This document shows, piece by piece, positions 1 to 5,044 of a stretch of DNA of 5,044 bases. A model generated the notes under the pieces. It was given only the letters and a program-made list of their open reading frames with translations, was not told the DNA's origin and searched no databases. Source of the DNA: an uncultured Erysipelotrichaceae bacterium. Its GTDB lineage: Bacteria > Bacillota_I > Bacilli_A > RFN20 > CAG-826. The stretch is taken from contig CAMYZF010000063.1 of NCBI GenBank assembly GCA_947303755.1, forward strand, positions 1 through 5,044, given 5' to 3'. The translations under genes were made by a program, and so were the position numbers. Numbering within the stretch: the stretch's first letter is position 1; every line of letters starts with the position of its first letter.

Positions 1-64
1 TAATAAAGAACAAATTCCATTAGAAATGGAAAAAGAAATTAAGGAGTTCTTAAATGAGAAGTAA
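1..64 (+). CDS. C-terminal end of an unidentified upstream gene (partial)
   Basis: An open frame enters from the left edge (first complete codon at base 2) and ends at TAA 62-64. It encodes the last 20 residues, NKEQIPLEMEKEIKEFLNEK, a charged, probably helical tail. It overlaps the start of the next gene by 11 bases (54-64), and the next gene's ribosome-binding site lies inside this coding sequence, as is typical of consecutive genes in one operon. Twenty residues are too few to assign a family. From context, a sugar-nucleotide enzyme such as a CDP-glucose 4,6-dehydratase or an NAD-dependent epimerase/reductase is plausible, but the sequence itself does not show this. The in-frame ATG at 26-28 is internal and is not a credible start. 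Confidence 0.7.
   Translation, partial: NKEQIPLEMEKEIKEFLNEK
41..46 (+). promoter_or_regulatory. Ribosome-binding site for the RfbH-type dehydratase
   Basis: A perfect AAGGAG lies 7 bases upstream of the ATG at 54, inside the end of the preceding gene. It fixes the start at 54 and fits with the family's usual N-terminus beginning there. Confidence 0.85.
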
Positions 65-1391
65 ACAAGAAATCAGAGATGAAATCATCAAATTAGTTGA
101 TGAATACTATGAAAACTTCCATACGGTTAAACCATATAAAGAAGGTGACCGTATCCCATACGCAGGAAGATGCTTTGGCAAAGAAGAGATGGAAAATCTC
201 GCTGATGCGACCTTAGAATTCTGGCTCACATCTGGCCATTGGACTGATGAATTCGAACATAAGTTAGGAAAGCTTTTAGGAGTGAGAAGTGTTTCACTTG
301 TTAACTCCGGAAGTTCCGCTAACCTTTTAGCGTTCATGACTTTAACTTCACCACTTCTTGGTGATAGACAAGTTCGTCCAGGTGACGAAGTCATCACAGT
401 GGCGTGTGGTTTCCCAACCACTGTCACTCCAGTTATTCAATATGGAGCAGTTCCAGTCTTTGTCGATGTCACCATCCCACAATATAACATTGATGTTACT
501 CAATTAGAGAAAGCCTTATCACCAAAAACTAAAGCGGTGATGATCGCTCACTCACTTGGTAACCCATTTGATTTAAAAGCCGTTAAAGACTTCTGTAAGA
601 AACATAATTTATGGCTTATCGAAGATAACTGTGACGCGTTAGGTTCTAAATACATCATTGATGGTGAAGAAAAATATACCGGCACCATTGGTGATATCGG
701 TACCTCTAGCTTCTATCCACCTCACCATTTAACGATGGGTGAAGGCGGTGCAGTGTACACCAATAACCCATTCTTAGGAAGACTTATTCGTTCCTTTAGA
801 GACTGGGGTAGAGATTGCATTTGCCCAAGTGGTAAAGATAATTTCTGTGGTCATCGTTTCGATGGTCAATTTGGTCTACTTCCTAAAGGATATGACCATA
901 AATATGTCTATTCCCACTTTGGCTATAACCTCAAAGCCACTGACTTACAAGCATCCATCGGTGTCGCTCAATTAGACCATATGAATGCTTATGCTGATAG
1001 AAGAAGACATAACTTCAAATATCTTAAAGATGGTTTAAAAGATTTAGATAAATATCTAATTCTTCCAGAACCTGCTAAAAATAGCGATCCTTCTTGGTTT
1101 GGTTTTTTAATCACCGTCAAAGAAGGAATCAAAAGAGATGAACTTGTTCATCATTTAGAGAGCAAGAACATCCAAACCAGAAACTTATTCGCTGGTAACT
1201 TAACTAAACATCCTTGCTTTGATCAAATGAGAAAAGAAGGCAAAGGTTATCGTATCGTTGGAGAACTTAAAAATACTGACCGTATCATAACTGATACCTT
1301 CTGGATTGGTGTCTCCCCGCTTATGACCGATGCTAAACTTGACACAATGATCAAAGAAATCCATAACGGAGTGAAGGCTCAACTTAAATAA
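54..1391 (+). CDS. rfbH: CDP-4-keto-6-deoxy-D-glucose-3-dehydratase (E1, RfbH/DdhC/AscC family), PMP and [2Fe-2S] dependent
   Basis: This 445-residue protein belongs to the DegT/DnrJ/EryC1/StrS fold but to its dehydratase branch rather than to the aminotransferases. In known E1 enzymes, PMP bound without a Schiff-base lysine removes the C3 hydroxyl of CDP-4-keto-6-deoxyglucose, and electrons delivered through a [2Fe-2S] cluster complete formation of the 3,6-dideoxy sugar. Visible evidence: the PMP-binding Asp in the EDNCDALGS motif (D191). The motif SFYPPHHLTMGEGGAV has His (H224) where aminotransferases have the PLP lysine. Four cysteines, C193, C255, C257 and C265, are arranged C-X61-C-X-C-X7-C, matching the cluster motif of Yersinia E1 (C-X57-C-X-C-X7-C as I recall it) with a four-residue insertion that also accounts for H224 versus H220. 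Other family signatures are VNSGSSANLLA (83-93), GYDHKYVYSHFGYNLK (279-294) and NSDPSWFGF (343-351). The length is close to Yersinia E1 (about 437). A cytoplasmic soluble enzyme; no signal peptide is seen. The reductase partner E3 is not in this window. Family assignment is very secure; the exact sugar product is inferred. Confidence 0.95.
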   Translation: MRSKQEIRDEIIKLVDEYYENFHTVKPYKEGDRIPYAGRCFGKEEMENLADATLEFWLTSGHWTDEFEHKLGKLLGVRSVSLVNSGSSANLLAFMTLTSPLLGDRQVRPGDEVITVACGFPTTVTPVIQYGAVPVFVDVTIPQYNIDVTQLEKALSPKTKAVMIAHSLGNPFDLKAVKDFCKKHNLWLIEDNCDALGSKYIIDGEEKYTGTIGDIGTSSFYPPHHLTMGEGGAVYTNNPFLGRLIRSFRDWGRDCICPSGKDNFCGHRFDGQFGLLPKGYDHKYVYSHFGYNLKATDLQASIGVAQLDHMNAYADRRRHNFKYLKDGLKDLDKYLILPEPAKNSDPSWFGFLITVKEGIKRDELVHHLESKNIQTRNLFAGNLTKHPCFDQMRKEGKGYRIVGELKNTDRIITDTFWIGVSPLMTDAKLDTMIKEIHNGVKAQLK

Positions 1392-1392
1392 T

Positions 1393-3189
1393 ATGATAGT
1401 AAAAGTATCTGATTATATTGCTCAATACATCGTTGATCATGGCATCACCCACCAATTCACTGTTACTGGTGGTGGAGCGATGTTCCTAAACGACTCATTT
1501 GGGCACCAAAAAGGACTTAAATGTATTTATAACCATCACGAACAAGCTTGCTCTGTGGCAGCGGAAGGTTATACACGTGCTACTGGTAAGATGTGTTCAG
1601 TATGCGTTACAACAGGTCCTGGTGGCACAAACACCCTTACAGGTGTTATGGGCGCATGGTTAGACTCTGTACCAATGCTAGTTTTCTCTGGCCAAGTTAA
1701 AATTCCAACAACAACAGCGTCTTGCCCCAAACTTAAACTTCGTCAATTAGGTGACCAAGAATTCCAAATCATCACCTGCGCGAAGAATATGACAAAATAT
1801 GCGGTAACTGTCACCGATCCAAAGACAATTAAATATCATCTCGCTAAAGCGATGTATATCGCCGTGAATGGTAGACCTGGCCCAGTATGGCTCGATATTC
1901 CAATCGACGTCCAATCTGCAAAGGTTGATACTGATGAAATGATTGACTACGATCCAAAAGAAGATTCACAAGAAATTTGTGAATTAGCTAAAGCTAACGA
2001 TATCAAATTATTGTTTGAAAAACTTAATAACGCCAAACGTCCTGTCGTTTTAGCAGGTGAAGGTATTCGTATCAGCGACACTGTTTCTCTCTTTAGAGAA
2101 CTTGCTAAAAAATGGCAAATTCCAGTTTGTTTAGCTTGGAACGCTGACGACTTGATCGGAGATGAAAATCCATATAACTGTGGAAGACCATCAACAATTG
2201 GAACCAGAGGTGGTAACTATGTTCTTCAAACTGCTGACTTAGTTATTTCACTAGGTTGTCGAATGAATATTCGCCAAATCTCTTACAACTACGATTCATT
2301 CGCTCGTAACGCCTATTTAATCGCTGTTGATATTGATGAGGCCGAACTCAATAAGCCAACCATCCATGTGGATTTAAAAATCCATGCTGACTTAAAAGAC
2401 TTGCTTCCAACTTTATTAAAGCAAGATTATAAGCCACATCATAAACAGTGGTTAGATTGGGCTAAAGAAGTTGCTTTTAGATATCCAAGTGATTTACCTT
2501 CTTACTACAAGAAGAAAACCCCAATTAATCCATACGTATTCGCGAAAAGACTTGGCGAACACTTAGCAAAAGACGAAGTGGTGGTGGCCTCTAACGCAAC
2601 CGCTGCAGTTTGCTTGTTCCAAGCCACCAGAATCCAAGAAGGTCAAAGAATGTTTTCTAATTCTGGCTCTGCTTCTATGGGTTATGGTTTACCAGCTGCT
2701 TTAGGAGCGGCCGTAGGAGTGAATAAAAAACGCGTTATCTGTTTAGAAGGCGATGGTTCAATTCAAATGAACATTCAAGAACTTCAAACAGTGGTGACCA
2801 ATAAGATTCCTTTAAAAATCTTTTGGTTAAATAACGAAGGATATCATTCCATTAGACAAACTCAAACCAATACTTTCAACGCCAACTTTGTTGGAGTGGG
2901 CGAAAATGACGGCATTTCCTTCCCTGAAGCGGGTCGAATTGCCGATGCATATCGTATCCCATTCTATCGCATTGAAAATATTGATGAGTTAGATAAGAAA
3001 CTAGAGGAAGCACTGACTGCTCCTGGCTATGCAATTATTGAAATTGTCTTAGACAAAACTCAATTCTTCGCTCCAAAATTATCCAGTAAAATCTTACCGG
3101 ATGGCACAATTGTGTCTCCATCTTTAGAAGATATGTATCCATTCCTCGAAGATGATGAAAAACCGGTATTACCAAATACATTAAAATAA
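1393..3189 (+). CDS. ThDP-dependent acetolactate-synthase-like enzyme, probably a sugar C-C ligase (YerE-type)
   Basis: A 598-residue protein with the three-domain layout of the acetolactate synthase/pyruvate oxidase superfamily. The N-terminal pyrimidine-binding domain (about 1-175) has the catalytic Glu E50 in NHHEQACSVAAEGYTRATG and the TTGPGGTNTLTG loop (73-84). A central Rossmann-like domain (about 200-345) follows. The C-terminal pyrophosphate domain (about 375-555) has the metal/ThDP motif GDGS (453-456) running to NN (480-481). F124 and Q125 match the conserved Phe-Gln of acetolactate synthases. The acceptor-pocket Trp of those enzymes is replaced by Thr (T490), and the segment after GQV (101-103) is longer and contains LRQLGDQE (116-123), arguing against a true IlvB. 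The precedent is YerE, which decarboxylates pyruvate and transfers the two-carbon unit to C4 of CDP-3,6-dideoxy-4-keto-glucose in yersiniose synthesis. The adjacent dehydratase would supply exactly that type of acceptor. FAD binding, seen in YerE, cannot be judged by eye. The start is 1 base after the previous stop, with only poorly spaced purine-rich sequence (1368-1377) upstream, so translation is probably coupled. The ThDP family is certain; the sugar substrate is inferred. Confidence 0.85.
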   Translation: MIVKVSDYIAQYIVDHGITHQFTVTGGGAMFLNDSFGHQKGLKCIYNHHEQACSVAAEGYTRATGKMCSVCVTTGPGGTNTLTGVMGAWLDSVPMLVFSGQVKIPTTTASCPKLKLRQLGDQEFQIITCAKNMTKYAVTVTDPKTIKYHLAKAMYIAVNGRPGPVWLDIPIDVQSAKVDTDEMIDYDPKEDSQEICELAKANDIKLLFEKLNNAKRPVVLAGEGIRISDTVSLFRELAKKWQIPVCLAWNADDLIGDENPYNCGRPSTIGTRGGNYVLQTADLVISLGCRMNIRQISYNYDSFARNAYLIAVDIDEAELNKPTIHVDLKIHADLKDLLPTLLKQDYKPHHKQWLDWAKEVAFRYPSDLPSYYKKKTPINPYVFAKRLGEHLAKDEVVVASNATAAVCLFQATRIQEGQRMFSNSGSASMGYGLPAALGAAVGVNKKRVICLEGDGSIQMNIQELQTVVTNKIPLKIFWLNNEGYHSIRQTQTNTFNANFVGVGENDGISFPEAGRIADAYRIPFYRIENIDELDKKLEEALTAPGYAIIEIVLDKTQFFAPKLSSKILPDGTIVSPSLEDMYPFLEDDEKPVLPNTLK

Positions 3190-3193
3190 GGAG
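3188..3193 (+). promoter_or_regulatory. Ribosome-binding site for the aldolase-domain gene
   Basis: AAGGAG begins within the TAA stop of the ThDP enzyme (3187-3189) and lies 5 bases before the ATG at 3199. It supports this start and indicates independent, efficient initiation even though only 9 bases separate the genes. Confidence 0.85.
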
Positions 3194-3198
3194 TATTT

Positions 3199-4815
3199 AT
3201 GAACAAACGAATCACATTATTAGATTGTACACTTCGTGATGGTGCTTATATCGTCGAAGGTAACTTCGGTGAAGAAGCGATTAAAGGTATCATCAAAAAG
3301 ATGCAAGACGCTAACGCTGAAATTATTGAATGTGGTTGGCTCAAAGATAAAGAGCACACCATCGGTTCAACCTATTTTCACGTCCCAAGCGATTTAAACC
3401 ATTATATGGTTGCTCGCAAGGAAGGCGTCACCTATTCCGCGATGATCGACTGGAATAGATATAACCTCGACAATCTTCCACCATGCGATGGCAAATCCAT
3501 CAACGCTATCAGAGTTGTTTTCCCACATGGAAAGCACAAAGAAGGCACTGCTGTTGCTAAAGCAATTAAAGAAAAAGGCTATGATGTTTATTTGCAAGCC
3601 GCTAACACCCTTGCTTACAGCAATGAAGATTTAGTGGAATTAGCCAAGACTGTCAACGAACTTGAACCATTAGGTTTATCAATAGTTGATACCTTTGGTG
3701 CAATGTATGCTGAAGACTTAGAAAGAATTATGTGGGTTCTTAATAAAGAACTTAAACCATCTATCAAGCTTGGTTTACACACTCATAATAACCAACAATT
3801 AGCCTTCGCCTTAACCACACACTTCATCCGCGCGATGATGAATGAAACCAAACGAGACATCATCGTAGATGCTTCTTTGAATGGTATGGGTCGTGGAGCA
3901 GGTAACGCTACAACCGAATTAGTTACCACATATTTAAATCGTAAATATGAATGTAACTATGATGTCAATGCCGTCTTAGATGCAATTGATATGTATATGG
4001 ACTACTTCAAAGCGAACTATGAATGGGGCTATAACACTTATTACTTTGTCGCTGGAACATATTGTTGCCACGTCAATAACATCGCTTATTTATTAAATAA
4101 TCATCGCACCAACTCTAAAGATATGCGCAACATCATCGAATCGATGTCACCAGCAGATCGTAGAGCCTACGATTATGATTTACTCGAATCTAAATATATC
4201 GAAAACCAAAACAGAATTGTCGATGATGAAAAAGCATTTAATGCTTTAAAAGCTGAATTAAGCGGCAAAAAAGTTTTGATTATCGCTCCAGGAAAATCAA
4301 TCGTTGATCAAAAGAAAAAAGTTGAAGACTACATTTCTAAAGAAAAACCAGTTACTATCGCCGTTAACGCTGTTACTAAACTCTACGATACTGATTATGC
4401 TTTCTTTGTTAATCCATCCAGATATCAATATGCTTCTGAAGTTCACGCTAATGAACTCAAAAAGACAAAGAAAATCTTGTTATCTAACGTTAAGTTAGAA
4501 GGTGAAAAAGACGAAATCATCATCAACTTCAACCACATCATCAAACGCGGTTGGGAACACTTCGATAACGCAGTTATCTGTTCGTTAAGACTTCTTAACA
4601 AATTAGGCGTTAAAGAAGTTGCAATCGCTGGATTTGATGGTTTCAAAAACAAATATAACTTAAGTTATGTTGAAAGTTCACTTCCAACTCTTAACCCAGG
4701 AAATGATTGGGATAAACTCAATAAAGAAATCGAAGATATGTTCTCTGATTTCAAGCAAACCGTCTCTGGTGAAATGAAAATTTCATTTGTCACCGACTCT
4801 ATTTTCAACAAATAA
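3199..4815 (+). CDS. Two-domain protein: HMGL/DmpG-type metal-dependent aldolase plus unassigned C-terminal domain
   Basis: A 538-residue protein. Residues about 5-300 form a DRE-TIM metallolyase barrel (HMG-CoA lyase, isopropylmalate synthase and 4-hydroxy-2-oxovalerate aldolase superfamily). The opening strand reads LLDCTLRDGAY, giving catalytic R13 and metal ligand D14. The HxH metal ligands H194 and H196 lie in GLHTHNNQ, and the glycine-rich loop GMGRGAGNATTE (229-240) resembles the corresponding loop of DmpG. All key residues are present, so it should be an active divalent-metal enzyme that makes or breaks a C-C bond using a pyruvate-like enolate. Residues about 355-538 add a second domain starting VLIIAPGKSI (359-368), with NAVTKLYDTDYAFFVNPSRY (390-409) and EVAIAGFDGF (473-482). 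It looks Rossmann-like and faintly recalls the MptE-like/DUF115 or GT42 sialyltransferase folds, but I cannot assign it. Simple catabolic aldolases and lyases are about 300-350 residues and lack this extension. Position between a sugar ThDP enzyme and a HAD phosphatase suggests sugar biosynthesis rather than aromatic degradation or leucine synthesis. The substrate is unknown. Confidence 0.85.
   Translation: MNKRITLLDCTLRDGAYIVEGNFGEEAIKGIIKKMQDANAEIIECGWLKDKEHTIGSTYFHVPSDLNHYMVARKEGVTYSAMIDWNRYNLDNLPPCDGKSINAIRVVFPHGKHKEGTAVAKAIKEKGYDVYLQAANTLAYSNEDLVELAKTVNELEPLGLSIVDTFGAMYAEDLERIMWVLNKELKPSIKLGLHTHNNQQLAFALTTHFIRAMMNETKRDIIVDASLNGMGRGAGNATTELVTTYLNRKYECNYDVNAVLDAIDMYMDYFKANYEWGYNTYYFVAGTYCCHVNNIAYLLNNHRTNSKDMRNIIESMSPADRRAYDYDLLESKYIENQNRIVDDEKAFNALKAELSGKKVLIIAPGKSIVDQKKKVEDYISKEKPVTIAVNAVTKLYDTDYAFFVNPSRYQYASEVHANELKKTKKILLSNVKLEGEKDEIIINFNHIIKRGWEHFDNAVICSLRLLNKLGVKEVAIAGFDGFKNKYNLSYVESSLPTLNPGNDWDKLNKEIEDMFSDFKQTVSGEMKISFVTDSIFNK
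4261..4812 (+). other. C-terminal domain of the aldolase protein, function unassigned
   Basis: This segment (residues 355-538) follows a charged, probably helical linker rich in Lys, Glu and Asp (about 320-354). It has alternating hydrophobic strands and helices: KKVLIIAPGKSI, then KPVTIAVNAV, YAFFVNPSRY, KKILLSN, EIIINFN, and DNAVICSLRLLNKLGVKEVAIAGFDGF. The glycine turn after the first strand (APGKS) is not a Walker A motif, because the upstream GxxxxG spacing is missing. The order (nucleotide-binding-like turn, Asn at the end of strand 2, aromatic strand, late GFDG) resembles Rossmann-type transferases that bind nucleotide sugars or pterins. That resemblance is an impression from the pattern and not a demonstrated homology. 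Confidence 0.5.
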
Positions 4816-4817
4816 TG
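4813..4817 (+). promoter_or_regulatory. TAATG stop-start junction (translational coupling)
   Basis: The TAA stop of the aldolase gene (4813-4815) shares its last A with the ATG of the phosphatase gene (4815-4817). No AGGAG-like sequence lies within 15 bases upstream, so the downstream gene is probably translated by ribosomes that terminate on the aldolase gene and restart. Confidence 0.7.
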
Positions 4818-5044
4818 CTTCTTGATAAATATCAAAATATCATCTTTGATTTAGATGGCACTTTAGCAAACACTGGTGAAGGTATCATTAACGGTGTGTT
4901 TTACGCTGCTAATGAACTAAATCTTAAAAACGTTGATCTAGCTTTAGCGAAACGTTTTGTGGGCCCACCTTTGGTGGAATCATTTATGAACCATTGTGGT
5001 CTAACAAAAGAAGAAGCCACCGAAGCTGCAAAAACATTTAGAGT
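4815..5044 (+). CDS. HAD-superfamily phosphatase, phosphoglycolate-phosphatase-like (N-terminal part, cut by window end)
   Basis: An open frame of 76 complete codons starts at ATG 4815 and runs off the right edge without a stop. It begins MLLDKYQNIIFDLDGTLANT, which contains HAD motif I (DxDGT) with nucleophile D12 and acid/base D14 at the expected distance from the N-terminus. An all-helical cap region follows, with FVGPPLVESF (48-57), a pattern common in Gph/PpaX-like members of HAD subfamily IA. A full-length member would be about 210-225 residues, so roughly the last two thirds lie beyond the window. The gene overlaps the aldolase stop by one base, so it belongs to the same operon. By family it should dephosphorylate a small phosphorylated metabolite with Mg2+. 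In this context a sugar or keto-acid phosphate from the preceding aldolase step is possible, but general housekeeping phosphatase activity cannot be excluded. Confidence 0.88.
   Translation, partial: MLLDKYQNIIFDLDGTLANTGEGIINGVFYAANELNLKNVDLALAKRFVGPPLVESFMNHCGLTKEEATEAAKTFR

Noticed and set aside
107..427. Minus-strand open frame of 106 codons inside the dehydratase gene
   Set aside because: It lies opposite highly conserved family sequence, shows no recognisable motif and has no visible ribosome-binding site; treated as a shadow frame.
54..1391. Reading the first gene as an ordinary PLP sugar aminotransferase (DegT/ArnB/PseC type)
   Set aside because: The PLP-binding lysine is replaced by His (H224) and the four cluster cysteines are present, which define the E1 dehydratase branch.
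1393..3189. Biosynthetic acetolactate synthase large subunit (IlvB) for branched-chain amino acids
   Set aside because: No IlvN, IlvC or IlvD neighbour is present, the acceptor-pocket Trp is missing, and the loop and tail differ; its immediate partner is a sugar dehydratase.
4285..4300. Possible Walker A nucleotide-binding loop (APGKS) in the aldolase C-terminal domain
   Set aside because: The first Gly of GxxxxGK[ST] is absent and no Walker B pattern follows at the usual distance; more likely a simple glycine turn after a strand.
4304..4652. Short plus- and minus-strand open frames inside the C-terminal part of the aldolase gene
   Set aside because: Low-complexity translations rich in Lys/Leu or Ser, fully contained within a well-supported gene and lacking their own initiation signals.
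3199..4815. 2-isopropylmalate synthase, HMG-CoA lyase or catabolic 4-hydroxy-2-oxovalerate aldolase
   Set aside because: The C-terminal half matches none of these layouts and there is no acetaldehyde dehydrogenase or leucine gene nearby; only the superfamily assignment of the barrel is kept.
1..5044. CRISPR arrays, tRNA or rRNA genes, insertion sequences, long repeats, intrinsic terminators
   Set aside because: None recognised. Nearly every base is coding, the largest intergenic gap is 9 bases, and no GC-rich hairpin followed by a T-run was seen at any gene junction.

Overview
The window is a tightly packed, single-direction stretch of a cell-surface sugar (polysaccharide or glycoconjugate) biosynthesis operon. 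The DNA is A+T-rich. Arg is often AGA, Leu often TTA and Pro mostly CCA, and all four visible stop codons are TAA. Two genes carry a strong AAGGAG ribosome-binding site. Tryptophans are encoded by TGG and no reading frame needs TGA read as Trp. This suggests a low-GC Gram-positive lineage (Bacillota, or a standard-code relative of the Mollicutes such as uncultured gut lineages). That placement is an inference from base and codon use only.

Layout, all on the + strand: (1) the last 20 codons of an unidentified upstream gene (1-64), overlapping the next start by 11 bases; (2) an RfbH/DdhC/AscC-type CDP-4-keto-6-deoxyglucose-3-dehydratase, a PMP and [2Fe-2S] enzyme (54-1391); (3) a ThDP-dependent enzyme of the acetolactate-synthase superfamily whose closest functional precedent is the yersiniose enzyme YerE (1393-3189); (4) a two-domain protein with an HMG-CoA-lyase/4-hydroxy-2-oxovalerate-aldolase-type N-terminal domain and an unassigned C-terminal domain (3199-4815); (5) the first 76 codons of a HAD-superfamily phosphatase (4815 to the end of the window). 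Junctions are +1 base, +9 bases and a 1-base TAATG overlap, so the genes are almost certainly co-transcribed and translationally coupled. There is no intergenic stretch long enough for a promoter or terminator, and I saw no RNA genes, repeats or mobile elements.

Proposed joint role. The dehydratase would make the CDP-3,6-dideoxy-4-keto-hexose precursor. The ThDP enzyme would add a carbon unit derived from a 2-keto acid to the C4 ketone, as YerE does with pyruvate to give a branched sugar. The aldolase and phosphatase have no counterpart in the classical yersiniose pathway as I know it. They may make or modify a different, larger 2-keto-acid donor, so the final product could be an uncharacterised branched or carbon-extended dideoxy sugar. 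The enzyme families are clear from motifs, but the combined pathway is a hypothesis. No E3-type reductase (AscD/DdhD), cytidylyltransferase, 4,6-dehydratase or glycosyltransferase is visible here; they would have to lie outside the window.
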